A stretch of 64,000 nt of DNA, taken from Flavobacteriales bacterium UBA952 (GTDB lineage Bacteria; Bacteroidota; Bacteroidia; Flavobacteriales_D; Crocinitomicaceae). Shown piece after piece: positions 44,541-53,314 of the stretch. The stretch is from the NCBI GenBank assembly GCA_002293185.1, contig DBCS01000008.1:224234-288233 (forward strand), written 5' to 3'. Positions within the stretch are counted from its first letter, which is position 1, and each line of letters begins with the position of its first letter. The notes beneath the pieces were generated by a model that saw only the letters and a program-made list of their open reading frames with translations, was not told the DNA's origin and searched no databases. The position numbers and the translations under genes are program-made.

Positions 44541-44568
44541 CAAAGTTAAATTATGTTTAAGACGTCAA
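44541..44568 (-). promoter_or_regulatory. Promoter of the SprB-like T9SS gene, three bases from its ATG
   Basis: Minus-strand TTG (44568-44566), 17 bases, TAACTTTG (44548-44541), then three bases and ATG 44537. Predicts a leaderless message. It is back to back with the promoter of the divergent phosphatase gene. Confidence 0.7.
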
Positions 44569-44588
44569 ATTCATCAGAAAGTTGCTTG

Positions 44589-44617
44589 TTGTAGCCAAAA
44601 TGGAATGCGTAATTTTG
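44589..44617 (+). promoter_or_regulatory. Promoter of the PafA-like phosphatase gene, four bases from its ATG
   Basis: TTG (44589-44591), 18 bases, TAATTTTG (44610-44617), four bases, ATG 44622. An alternative TTG at 44586-44588 gives 21 bases. Confidence 0.7.
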
Positions 44618-44621
44618 ACTT

Positions 44622-46265
44622 ATGAAAAAAACACTCCTACTCAGCCTAATGCTTTCGAATCTGTTTGGTGCATTCGCGCAAACAAATAAAGAACCCAAAA
44701 TCATCGTGGGTATCGTTGTAGATCAAATGTGTTATGACTACCTCTATCGCTTTGCGCATCTTTACACCTCAGGTGGTTTTAATAAGTTGTTGACCAAGGG
44801 TACGAATTGTCGCAATACCCAATACAATTATGTACCTACTTACACCGCTCCCGGGCATGCCTCCATTTACACCGGAACAACACCTTCTAATCATGGCATT
44901 GTCAGTAATGACTGGTATAACCGAGACCTACAAAAATCCGTGACCAGTGTCTCAGATGAGCGCTACCAAACAGTTGGCAGTGTAAGTGGCGGGCAAGCAG
45001 CCCCAATGAATCTGCTTACTTATACCATTACAGACCAGCTCAAATTGGCATCGCCAAAATCAAAAGTCATTTCACTCTCCATTAAAGACCGCAGCGCTAT
45101 TTTACCCGGAGGGCATCTTTCTGACGGTAGTTATTGGTTCGATTACACATCAGGTGATTTTGTGACAAGTACTTTTTACAAAGATGCCTTACCCAGTTGG
45201 GTAGCGCGTTTTAATGCCAAATTTGATCCAGCTAAAGATTTGCGCACGTGGCGCTTGTTGTTGCCTGAAAGTACTTATTTAATGACCGATGCGAGCCCTT
45301 ATGAGGTGGTCCTGACGGGTAAAGCTACAGCTACTTTTCCTTATGATTTTCCAGCTATGTTTGCTGCTGGGGCTCAGGCAACATCATTGTTTACCATTTC
45401 ACCTCAAGCCAACGAAGTGCTCACAGATTTTGCTATTCAGGCGCTAGAACAAGAAAATTTAGGTCAAGATCAATTTACAGACTTCTTGTGTCTATCGTAT
45501 TCTACACCTGACATCGCAGGCCATGCATTCGGTCCTTTTTCTAGGGAGCTCGAGGATATGTATGCCCGCCTAGACCGCGATTTACAACGATTATTTGCGA
45601 GTTTAGAGACCCGTTACGGAAAAGAAGGTTTTATTCTCTTTTTAACCGCAGACCACGCTGTGGTTCCGGTTCCTGAGATGCTCGTCAAAATGAAAATGCC
45701 GGGTGGTTATTTCTTTATGCATGAGCGCCTACAAGTACTCCGGGATGATTTCATTATGAAATATAATGCAGACCTTCTCGAGCATGAAATCAACCAAAAT
45801 ATTTACCTCAATTTGAAGAAAATAGATTCGTTGCATCTTGATATCGATGAGGTTGCTGAATTTGCTGCTTCTGAGCTGCGCAAATGGCCCGAGGTAAAGA
45901 CTGTTCTCACGCGCTCTCAATTGCGTTCGGGATCTGCAACCACAGACTACTGGGGTGAACTCCTGCGCAATGGTTATGACGCACAAAGAAGCGGAGAAGT
46001 CATTTTCTTGTTGCAGCCTGGCTATTTAGCGAAAGACCACGATGAACCGAAAGCACATCAAGGAACCTCTCACGGTTCTGCTTTTAATTATGACACCCAT
46101 GTACCTCTGTTGTGGTATGGTAAAGGTATTCCACAGGGTCTTTCTTTGTATGAGCCTATTCAGATTACGGATATTTCAGCCACGCTTGTTCATATATTGA
46201 ACCTTCAGCGGCCTGGCTCTATGATCGGGAAACCTATTTTACCGCTTTTGCAACCCAAAAAATGA
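44622..46265 (+). CDS. PafA-like alkaline phosphatase / nucleotide pyrophosphatase family
   Basis: A 547-residue exported enzyme (signal ends FGAFAQ). It has the alkaline-phosphatase superfamily metal and nucleophile motifs: IVGIVVDQMCYDYLYRF (metal Asp), NYVPTYTAPGHASIYTGTTP (Thr nucleophile, as in PafA), SYSTPDIAGHAFGP, LTADHAVVPVP, and a final HGSAFNYDTHVPLLWYG. PafA enzymes release phosphate from monoesters in the periplasm. It shares ATGA with the aminotransferase gene. Phosphate control cannot be seen from the promoter. Confidence 0.92.
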   Translation: MKKTLLLSLMLSNLFGAFAQTNKEPKIIVGIVVDQMCYDYLYRFAHLYTSGGFNKLLTKGTNCRNTQYNYVPTYTAPGHASIYTGTTPSNHGIVSNDWYNRDLQKSVTSVSDERYQTVGSVSGGQAAPMNLLTYTITDQLKLASPKSKVISLSIKDRSAILPGGHLSDGSYWFDYTSGDFVTSTFYKDALPSWVARFNAKFDPAKDLRTWRLLLPESTYLMTDASPYEVVLTGKATATFPYDFPAMFAAGAQATSLFTISPQANEVLTDFAIQALEQENLGQDQFTDFLCLSYSTPDIAGHAFGPFSRELEDMYARLDRDLQRLFASLETRYGKEGFILFLTADHAVVPVPEMLVKMKMPGGYFFMHERLQVLRDDFIMKYNADLLEHEINQNIYLNLKKIDSLHLDIDEVAEFAASELRKWPEVKTVLTRSQLRSGSATTDYWGELLRNGYDAQRSGEVIFLLQPGYLAKDHDEPKAHQGTSHGSAFNYDTHVPLLWYGKGIPQGLSLYEPIQITDISATLVHILNLQRPGSMIGKPILPLLQPKK

Positions 46266-47449
46266 CCAACGAAAGGCAATTTTTTATCGATCATTTGGGG
46301 CAAACAAATCCTTTCCCTTTTTTGATTGAAGTAGATCGCGCAGAGGGTGCATATATTTACGATAAGAATGGTAAGCCTTACCTAGATATGATAGCGGGTG
46401 TTGCCGTTAATAATATTGGGCATCGGCATCCTAAAGTGCTGGCTGCGCTTACAGCGCAACTACAAAAACACTTGCATGTAATGGTCTACGGTGAGTTTAT
46501 ACAAGATGCGCAGCAAGCATTGGTCCGCGAACTCCTCTCTGTATTGCCAGCCACCTTAGATGGCGTTTATGTTGTGAATTCTGGCACAGAAGCTATTGAA
46601 GCAGCCCTTAAGTTGGCCAAACGCGTTACCGGACGGACAGAACTGATAGCGTTTAAAGGGAGTTATCACGGAAGCACCCACGGAGCAATGAGCGTGTCGG
46701 CCAATGAAATCAAGAAAATTGCATTTAGGCCGCTGTTACCAGATGTTCGCTTTTTATCGCACAACGAAATAGCAGAACTGGCCCAGATCACGGCGCGTAC
46801 AGCAGGGGTGATTATCGAGACCGTTCAGGGCGATGCCGGCGTGCGGCGGCCTTCAGCAGCCTTTTTACAGGCGCTGCGCGCGCGCTGTACAGAAGTTGGC
46901 GCCTTGCTCATACTCGATGAAATTCAGTGCGGCATGGGCCGCACCGGCAGCATGTTTGCATTTGAACAGTTTGGTGTTATACCAGACATACTCACGCTCG
47001 GAAAGGCGCTTGGTGGAGGCATGCCCATTGGTACACTCGTAGCTCCTCAGAAGTACTTAAACCAATTTACGCATGCACCCATGCTCGGGCACATCACCAC
47101 CTTTGGGGGTCACCCAATGGTGTGTGCTGCTGCAGCTGCAACTATTGAGGTTTTGCGCACCGAAATCAACTGGGTGCAATTAGAGGAGCGCGCGGCTGCC
47201 TTTGCTGCTCAAATTTCGGCGCATCCGGCAGTAAGGGAGCACAGAAGGGTTGGTGCCATGTTTGCATTTGATCTTGCGAGTGCTGCAGAGGTTGATAAGG
47301 TAGTGAACTATTGTCTAGAACAAGGGTTAATAACCTTTTGGTTCTTGTCTCATCCGCACAGTTTTAGACTCTCTCCTCCGCTTAATTTGGAACAAAAAGA
47401 TTGGGATTTTGCCTCACAAGTTATTATTTCTGCTTTGGAGCGTCTGTAG
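46262..47449 (+). CDS. Class III (ornithine/acetylornithine-type) aminotransferase
   Basis: A 395-residue PLP enzyme. Order of motifs: YLDMIAGVAVNNIGHRHPKV, VYVVNSGTEAIEAALKLAKR (PLP phosphate), GSYHGSTHGAMSVS, LILDEIQCGMGRTGSMFAFE, and the PLP lysine in DILTLGKALGGGMPIG. Members act on ornithine, acetylornithine, GABA or related omega-amines; the exact substrate is not evident and no arginine genes are adjacent. It starts within the stop of the phosphatase gene. Confidence 0.9.
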   Translation: MTNERQFFIDHLGQTNPFPFLIEVDRAEGAYIYDKNGKPYLDMIAGVAVNNIGHRHPKVLAALTAQLQKHLHVMVYGEFIQDAQQALVRELLSVLPATLDGVYVVNSGTEAIEAALKLAKRVTGRTELIAFKGSYHGSTHGAMSVSANEIKKIAFRPLLPDVRFLSHNEIAELAQITARTAGVIIETVQGDAGVRRPSAAFLQALRARCTEVGALLILDEIQCGMGRTGSMFAFEQFGVIPDILTLGKALGGGMPIGTLVAPQKYLNQFTHAPMLGHITTFGGHPMVCAAAAATIEVLRTEINWVQLEERAAAFAAQISAHPAVREHRRVGAMFAFDLASAAEVDKVVNYCLEQGLITFWFLSHPHSFRLSPPLNLEQKDWDFASQVIISALERL

Positions 47450-47474
47450 CATTAATTATTGTTGAGCAATCACT

Positions 47475-47482
47475 TATCTTTG
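47475..47482 (+). promoter_or_regulatory. Candidate -7 box of metF
   Basis: TATCTTTG matches TAnnTTTG, 16 bases before the metF ATG. The nearest TTGs are only 10-13 bases upstream, so spacing is poor. Confidence 0.35.
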
Positions 47483-47498
47483 TACCCTAATTCAAGCT

Positions 47499-48449
47499 AT
47501 GAAAGTTACGGATCACCTAGCAGCCGCTGAGAACACACTATTTTCTTTTGAAATTTTACCCCCACTAAAGGGCAAAAGCATTGCTTCAATTTACGATGGG
47601 ATTGATCCACTTATGGAGTTGAAACCTAAGTTCATCAATGTGACGTATCACCGAGAAGAATTTGTATATATTGAGCGCGAACACGGTCTTTTAGAAAAAA
47701 AGGCGGTGCGTAAACGCCCCGGAACAGTAGGTATTTGTGCGGCAATTATGCATAAATACGACGTAGACGCCATTCCTCACCTCATATGTGGCGGATTCAG
47801 TAAAGAAGAAACTGAAAACGCCCTCATTGACCTCCATTTTTTAGGTATTGACAACGTACTCGCCTTACGCGGTGACGCCGTTAAGTCAGAAGCGAGTTTT
47901 AGACCGCATCCTGAAGGCCATGCCTATGCTGTAGAGCTTATCGAGCAAGTCCATCAAATGAATACAGGCGCTTATTTTACTGAAGGGCAGGGCCAAGACC
48001 CTACGCATTTCTGTATTGGTGCGGCAGCCTACCCAGAAAAACATTTTGAGGCCATGAATCTAGAAACCGACCTTCACTACCTAAAAGCAAAGGTCGATGC
48101 CGGTGCAACTTACTTGGTTACGCAAATGTTTTTTGATAATCAAAAATATTTTGATTTTGTGGCAGCTTGCCGAGCAGCGGGTATCACTGTCCCAATCATA
48201 CCGGGCCTCAAGCCGATCAAAACTTTAGCTCACATCAGTTTTCTTCCAAAGTTTTTTCATATCGACTATCCAATTGCGCTATCCAAAGAGCTATTAAAAT
48301 GTAAAAGCAATGCTCAAGTAGAAGCGCTCGGAATCGAATGGGGAATTGCTCAGTCCAAAGAACTCAAAGCAGCAGGCGCCCCTTGTATTCATTACTACAC
48401 AATGTCTAATTCTACCTCAGTGAAGCAAATTGCTTCTGAAGTTTTTTAA
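47499..48449 (+). CDS. metF: 5,10-methylenetetrahydrofolate reductase
   Basis: A 316-residue TIM-barrel flavoenzyme. It makes 5-methyl-THF for methionine synthesis. FSFEILPPLKGKSI opens the barrel, followed by FINVTYHREEF, DNVLALRGDA (substrate aspartate), CIGAAAYPEKH, TYLVTQMFFDN and PIIPGLKPI. Length is normal. It follows the aminotransferase by 49 bases and has its own promoter-like box. Confidence 0.95.
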   Translation: MKVTDHLAAAENTLFSFEILPPLKGKSIASIYDGIDPLMELKPKFINVTYHREEFVYIEREHGLLEKKAVRKRPGTVGICAAIMHKYDVDAIPHLICGGFSKEETENALIDLHFLGIDNVLALRGDAVKSEASFRPHPEGHAYAVELIEQVHQMNTGAYFTEGQGQDPTHFCIGAAAYPEKHFEAMNLETDLHYLKAKVDAGATYLVTQMFFDNQKYFDFVAACRAAGITVPIIPGLKPIKTLAHISFLPKFFHIDYPIALSKELLKCKSNAQVEALGIEWGIAQSKELKAAGAPCIHYYTMSNSTSVKQIASEVF

Positions 48450-48457
48450 CTTAGCAC

Positions 48458-48991
48458 ATGAAGTATTTGTTTTTTATTAGTTTGGCTATTCTTTCAAATG
48501 TAGGCTATGCACAAGGAATCAAGCTCAACAACGCGCTTGTCATTACCCAATTTGATAAAGAAGAAGACCGCTACGCCATGCAGGCCCTTATGACAGATAT
48601 CCTCAAAGGATATCAAATCAAAGCACTTCCCTTAATGAACGTTTTGAAACAAGGTGAAGACCCACAGCATTTATTGAACGACTCCATTCAGCAAATTTTG
48701 CTTCAAAAAGGCTTTGATACCTACTTAGTAGTGAATGTTCGCGGTTATGACCGAAATTTTAAAGCCAGCGAAGACACCCAAACTTTGGCTGAATTACTCG
48801 AAACAACAAGCATTTATCAGATTTATAGAGAGGAGGCAACTTCGGTTTCTTTTGAGTTTTCTATTTATCGTGGCGGACAGCTAATTTCTCGACAAGTTTT
48901 GCGTTGCGGCAATGTCTCAGACCGTGATTCTGTGCTCAAAAGACTCCGAAAAAGACTGCCTAAAAAAGTGATACCTGTTTGGATTTCATAA
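48458..48991 (+). CDS. Exported protein of unknown function
   Basis: A 177-residue protein with a signal peptide ending VGYAQ. The mature part has an alternating pattern around KLNNALVITQFDKEEDRYAM, FDTYLVVNVRGYDR and TSVSFEFSIYRGG. This hints at a compact alpha/beta periplasmic domain. I do not recognise the family. It begins eight bases after metF and is probably cotranscribed. It converges on the outer-membrane protein gene with eight bases between stops. Confidence 0.7.
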   Translation: MKYLFFISLAILSNVGYAQGIKLNNALVITQFDKEEDRYAMQALMTDILKGYQIKALPLMNVLKQGEDPQHLLNDSIQQILLQKGFDTYLVVNVRGYDRNFKASEDTQTLAELLETTSIYQIYREEATSVSFEFSIYRGGQLISRQVLRCGNVSDRDSVLKRLRKRLPKKVIPVWIS

Positions 48992-48999
48992 GCGCCTGC

Positions 49000-49893
49000 T
49001 TAGTTGTCCATTCGGTATTGTTTTTCCATATCTCTGTCTTCAGGGGTGCTGTATACACCGCACTTGGTTGGTGCTTCAAATAATTTAATGACTTTAAACT
49101 GCGCTTGGACAGGCCAATAAGTGGAGCTGAACCAATGAATATTCGCATTAAAGCCTTGCCAAGGGGTGAGTGTTACAATAGGTAAGGAAACCCCAGGTAT
49201 GAGAATCCAGGCTTTGTTTAAACGAATACCAATGCCAATTTGGTAATTGAATTGTAGCATACCTGCAGCTAAATTCGGTTGGTATAACTGCCCAACAGGA
49301 TGCGCTGCAAGTAAATTTTGGTAGCCAAGGGTGTCTGCACGAACTTGTAAGTCGTAATTGAGACCTAAACTTTGGTCTAGAAAATGCTTGCGCACTTTGA
49401 CCACCACTTTTTTACCAAAATAGATTAGCGAGTGCGCTCGAATACTTCCGTAGAGATAGCCCGTGCGCATTTGGCCTTCTCCCGAGGTTATACTATAATT
49501 GCTACTGTTGGCGTCTTGGATTTCTAGAAGCGTTGTTTCTAGACCATTGATTTGACGGTAGCCAATTCCCCAATCAAAATAGTCCATAACTCTGCTTTTG
49601 CCGAGTGCTTTAATGGGTGTTCCTTTCCATTTCGGAAAATGTGCTAGACCGAATTCAGCATAAAAGCCGAGTTTTGCCTCCGGAGTAAGGGAATAATTTC
49701 CGCGGTCTACTTGGTTTACGAGAAAGTCTCCTTGGAGAGGCTGATTCACAAACGAATAAGTAGGCCCCAGAGAAAATTGGTAACCGTGGTTCCTGACTTG
49801 TAGGTAGTCATTTCCTTGTTTCTTTGATTTTTCAAAGCCCCCCTGGGCCCACATGATTGGGGTGCTACATAAAAAGAGTAGGAGTATTCTCAT
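49000..49893 (-). CDS. Putative outer-membrane protein coupled to kmo
   Basis: A 297-residue protein with a signal peptide (TPIMWAQ). The mature chain is rich in alternating hydrophobic and aromatic residues (YQFSLGPTYSFVNQPLQGDF, LNYDLQVRADTLGYQNL, QFNYQIGIGIRLNKAWILIPG), suggesting a small beta-barrel. No family is recognised. Its ATG overlaps the stop of kynurenine 3-monooxygenase (ATGA), so its translation is linked to that enzyme, although a functional connection is unproven. Confidence 0.7.
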   Translation of the reverse strand: MRILLLFLCSTPIMWAQGGFEKSKKQGNDYLQVRNHGYQFSLGPTYSFVNQPLQGDFLVNQVDRGNYSLTPEAKLGFYAEFGLAHFPKWKGTPIKALGKSRVMDYFDWGIGYRQINGLETTLLEIQDANSSNYSITSGEGQMRTGYLYGSIRAHSLIYFGKKVVVKVRKHFLDQSLGLNYDLQVRADTLGYQNLLAAHPVGQLYQPNLAAGMLQFNYQIGIGIRLNKAWILIPGVSLPIVTLTPWQGFNANIHWFSSTYWPVQAQFKVIKLFEAPTKCGVYSTPEDRDMEKQYRMDN

Positions 49894-51257
49894 GTTTGGA
49901 AATTAAATAAACGACATTGATCAAGTATAGCCTCCATTACCTTTGGACTGTCCCAGTTGGTTTCAATAGCGGGTTGTGCCATGATTTCGTCCATAATGAG
50001 GCGTTGTTTTTTGCCTTGTTCGTAAGCGATCGAATAAGGGATGTTGCTAAATGTAACTTGGCTATATAACGGCAACCATTTATTTGGATACAATTTGCTG
50101 AATTTGGCTTCGATTTTCTTGCGTAACAAGAAAGACGGATCAGCGACGAGATCGCGCATTTCGATGTAGTTTTCCAGGGAAAGGTCTTGTAATGCGTCAC
50201 CATTTGGTTTGCGTAGGGGGCTGTATTCTGCCCAAATGGTATCCCAGTCGTGGTTGTGCTTGAGCATTAAGTCATTGAGTATGCGGCAGTCTTCAAAACC
50301 AGCATTCATGCCTTGGCCATAAAATGGAACGGTTGCGTGCGCGGCATCGCCCATTAAACCTACTTTACCTGAGGCCCAAGGGTAACAACGAACAATGGCA
50401 AGATTGGAAAGTGGGTGGTCTTCCCATTTATCAGCGATATCGGGCATCATATCGTGGAAGTCAGGGAAAATAGTCCTGAAAAAACGATCGACGTCAGCTT
50501 TACTGTGAAGTTTGTCAAAAGCAAACTCGTGGTTTTCGTGTGGCATGAAAAGCGTGCAAGTAAAAGAGCCGTCTTCATTGGCTAAGGCAATCATCATGAA
50601 GCGGCCACGGGGCCAAATGTGCAGTGCGTTTTTATCCATGGGATAGCTGCCGTCTGGTAAAGCAGGAAGCAGGATTTCTCGGTAGCCATCGGCAATGTAA
50701 TGTTGACTGTACTGAAAACGATCGAGTTTTTGCATGGAGTTATAGCGCACCGCACTAAATGCACCATCGGCTGCAAAAATAACATCGGCTTTCGCCTCAA
50801 AGGTTTCGCCACTTTGTGTGTTGCGCAAATAGGCAACGGCGTTTTTTAAATCTACTCTTAGGCATTCGGTTTGGTAATGGATGTTAGCCTTGCCATACGT
50901 TTCGGCGATATCCATCATTTTGGCATTAACACTTCCTCTCGAGACTGAGTAGATGGCTTGACCATCCTCTCCATATTGTTGATAGGTGAGTTTGCCATTG
51001 AGGTCGTGCATCATGCGACCATTCATTGGAATGGCAATTTTGCGAATTTCATCGCCCACACCTACGGCATCTAGGGCGGTCCAGCCGCGAACAGAGAGCG
51101 ATAAATTAATTGATTTTCCTGCACTAATTTCGGCTTTACGAATGTCGGTTCGGCGTTCAAAGATGGTGACTTTGTAGCCAGCCTTGGCTAAATAAACCGC
51201 CCAAAGTGAACCAACTAATCCTGCGCCTATAATGATGGCCTCTCTATTTTGTGTCAT
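49890..51257 (-). CDS. kmo: Kynurenine 3-monooxygenase
   Basis: A 455-residue FAD hydroxylase that turns L-kynurenine into 3-hydroxykynurenine using NADPH and O2. The N-terminal dinucleotide motif is IIGAGLVGSLWAVYLAKAGY, with the conserved arginine-rich FERRTDIRKA. The DG-type motif VIFAADGAFSAVRY is near residue 160 and the FAD motif GLMGDAAHATVPFYGQGMN near residue 300. The C-terminus has the Kmo-type helix region. It supplies the pathway that continues with the 3-hydroxyanthranilate dioxygenase at 21.7 kb. No kynureninase or tryptophan dioxygenase lies in this window. Confidence 0.94.
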   Translation of the reverse strand: MTQNREAIIIGAGLVGSLWAVYLAKAGYKVTIFERRTDIRKAEISAGKSINLSLSVRGWTALDAVGVGDEIRKIAIPMNGRMMHDLNGKLTYQQYGEDGQAIYSVSRGSVNAKMMDIAETYGKANIHYQTECLRVDLKNAVAYLRNTQSGETFEAKADVIFAADGAFSAVRYNSMQKLDRFQYSQHYIADGYREILLPALPDGSYPMDKNALHIWPRGRFMMIALANEDGSFTCTLFMPHENHEFAFDKLHSKADVDRFFRTIFPDFHDMMPDIADKWEDHPLSNLAIVRCYPWASGKVGLMGDAAHATVPFYGQGMNAGFEDCRILNDLMLKHNHDWDTIWAEYSPLRKPNGDALQDLSLENYIEMRDLVADPSFLLRKKIEAKFSKLYPNKWLPLYSQVTFSNIPYSIAYEQGKKQRLIMDEIMAQPAIETNWDSPKVMEAILDQCRLFNFQT

Positions 51258-51324
51258 ATTTGTTTACTGCATTTTACTTTTCAGTATCTAACAAAGGTAA
51301 GCACTAAGGGTTTTCAAATAACGC

Positions 51325-52257
51325 TTAATAGTCCTTTTTTAAAAACTGAATATTTCTTTTTAGACCAGTATACTTGGTTCTTTTAAGCGCACTCTTGCCA
51401 AAGAGCATTTGAAAGGATTCCTCTGTCATAGACTCCCATTCTGAGGACGTTAAATCTAAAAATTCGGGATGCGGCTCCAACGCTTGCTCTTTTTGAACCT
51501 TCGAGAAACGGTTCCATGGGCATACGTCTTGACAAATATCGCAGCCGAAAGCCCAATTTTCCATTTTACCTTTAAATGCAGAGGGCAGATCGGCATCTTT
51601 GAGTTCTATGGTGAGATAAGATATACACTTCGAAGCGTCGATTACATATGGTGTTGCTAAGGCATCAGTTGGGCAGGCATCTATACAACGCGTACAAGAC
51701 CCACAATAATCTTTGATAGGGCCGTCGGGGCTAATTTCAAGGTCTACAAATAACTCCGCAACAAAGAAAAAACTTCCATTTTTTGGATGGATCAGGTTGG
51801 TACTCTTGCCAATCCAGCCAAGACCGGCTTTTTTGGCCCATGCCTTATCCATTACGGGTGCTGAATCGACAAACGCCCTTCCTTGTATATCTCCAATTTG
51901 TTCACGAAGCGTGTGTAGCAATTCCTTTAATTTGTCTTTGATGACGTAGTGGTAGTCCTTGCCGTATGCATATTTGGCGATCTGAGGTGCACTTGGGTCT
52001 TGTTGCGTTTTTTCAGGGTAATAATTGAGCAACAGGGAGATGATTGTTTGCGTTCCGGGCTCAAGTAAGCGGGGATCCAAGCGCTTGTCGAAATGATTGG
52101 CCATGTAGGCCATTTTACCATGGTAATTTTGCTGAAGCCAATGCTCGAGCCGAGTAGCTTCTTCTTCGAGAAAGCCAGCCTTTGAAAAGCCTACGTGGAA
52201 AAAGCCGAGCGACTTTGCTGCGTTCGTGATCAGTGCTTTGTAGGCGTCGTGTTTCAT
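51325..52257 (-). CDS. queG: Epoxyqueuosine reductase
   Basis: About 310 residues. It reduces epoxyqueuosine to queuosine in tRNA, using cobalamin and two [4Fe-4S] clusters. The cysteine sets are CGSCTRCIDACPTDAL and CDICQDVCPWN. FVDSAPVMDKAWAKKAGLGW is the family's central motif. ATG 52257 is chosen, one base after the ruvB stop; the 52335 start would run 77 bases into ruvB. Together with tgt at 10.6 kb it shows queuosine modification is used. Confidence 0.94.
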   Translation of the reverse strand: MKHDAYKALITNAAKSLGFFHVGFSKAGFLEEEATRLEHWLQQNYHGKMAYMANHFDKRLDPRLLEPGTQTIISLLLNYYPEKTQQDPSAPQIAKYAYGKDYHYVIKDKLKELLHTLREQIGDIQGRAFVDSAPVMDKAWAKKAGLGWIGKSTNLIHPKNGSFFFVAELFVDLEISPDGPIKDYCGSCTRCIDACPTDALATPYVIDASKCISYLTIELKDADLPSAFKGKMENWAFGCDICQDVCPWNRFSKVQKEQALEPHPEFLDLTSSEWESMTEESFQMLFGKSALKRTKYTGLKRNIQFLKKDY

Positions 52258-52258
52258 G

Positions 52259-53281
52259 TCAGAATAAACCACCTTGGGCCCAACCGAGGTCTTTACCGAG
52301 GTGCTTGTAGCTTTTTTCGGTGGCTTTTCGCCCACGTGGTGTGCGCATTAAAAAACCTTCTTGGATTAGAAAGGGTTCATATACTTCCTCTAAAGTACCA
52401 GCGTTCTCGCCGATAGCAGTTGCTATGGTGGTGAGCCCAACGGGCCCGCCATTGAATTTATCGATGAGTACTTTTAAGATGCGAATGTCCATTTCGTCGA
52501 GGCCGTTGGCGTCTACATTGAGCGCTTTGAGCGCAATTTCGGTGATGTCGTCGTCGATATGGCCTGAACCTTTGATTTGTGCAAAATCTCGAACGCGTCT
52601 GAGTAAAGCATTGGCAATACGCGGGGTGCCACGGCTGCGACTTGCAATTTTGTAGGCGGCGCTCTCCTCAATACCAATATGGAGTAAAGAAGCCGAGCGT
52701 TCAACGATAGAGGTGAGGGTCTTGGAATCGTAGTATTCAAGACGGGCATTGATTCCAAAGCGGGCGCGCAGCGGAGAGGTGAGCAAGCCAGAGCGCGTGG
52801 TAGCCCCAATGAGTGTAAATGGATTGAGGTTAATTTGAATACTGCGCGCATTGGCCCCGGAATCGAGCATGATATCGATCACGTAGTCTTCCATGGCCGA
52901 ATATAGATATTCTTCAATGACTGGACTTAAGCGATGTATTTCGTCAATAAATAAGACATCACCTTCGGCCAGGTTAGTTAGCAAGCCAGCGAGGTCCCCA
53001 GCTTTGTCTAGGACGGGGCCTGAGGTGATTTTGAATCCGACGCCAAGTTCGTTGGCAATGATGTTAGCAAGTGTGGTTTTACCCAGGCCCGGAGGACCGT
53101 GCAGTAAAACGTGATCTAGGGGTTCTTTTCGCAACTGTGCTGCTTGTACAAAGACTTCTAAATTTTCTACTACTGCAGGCTGCCCGGCAAAATCTCGTAA
53201 TGATTTTGGACGCAAGACCTTATCAAGTTCTTGTTCGTTAGGAACGTTAGCCTCTTCTCTGTAGTCGAATGAATCTTCCAT
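52259..53281 (-). CDS. ruvB: Holliday junction branch-migration helicase RuvB
   Basis: A 340-residue AAA+ motor. The Walker A loop is LHGPPGLGKTTLANIIA, Walker B is VLFIDEIHRLSPV, sensor 1 is LIGATTRSGLLTSPLRARFG, and the C-terminal winged helix ends TPRGRKATEKSYKHLG. RuvB drives branch migration with RuvA and RuvC. Length and motifs are complete. A TATTTTTG box lies six bases upstream. Confidence 0.97.
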   Translation of the reverse strand: MEDSFDYREEANVPNEQELDKVLRPKSLRDFAGQPAVVENLEVFVQAAQLRKEPLDHVLLHGPPGLGKTTLANIIANELGVGFKITSGPVLDKAGDLAGLLTNLAEGDVLFIDEIHRLSPVIEEYLYSAMEDYVIDIMLDSGANARSIQINLNPFTLIGATTRSGLLTSPLRARFGINARLEYYDSKTLTSIVERSASLLHIGIEESAAYKIASRSRGTPRIANALLRRVRDFAQIKGSGHIDDDITEIALKALNVDANGLDEMDIRILKVLIDKFNGGPVGLTTIATAIGENAGTLEEVYEPFLIQEGFLMRTPRGRKATEKSYKHLGKDLGWAQGGLF

Positions 53282-53287
53282 TACTTA

Positions 53288-53295
53288 CAAAAATA
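53288..53295 (-). promoter_or_regulatory. Candidate -7 box of ruvB, six bases from its ATG
   Basis: Minus-strand TATTTTTG fits TAnnTTTG. The nearest TTG is about 26 bases further upstream, so the -33 part is weak. Confidence 0.4.
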
Positions 53296-53314
53296 ACAAT
53301 TTGAATGGGCTGAG

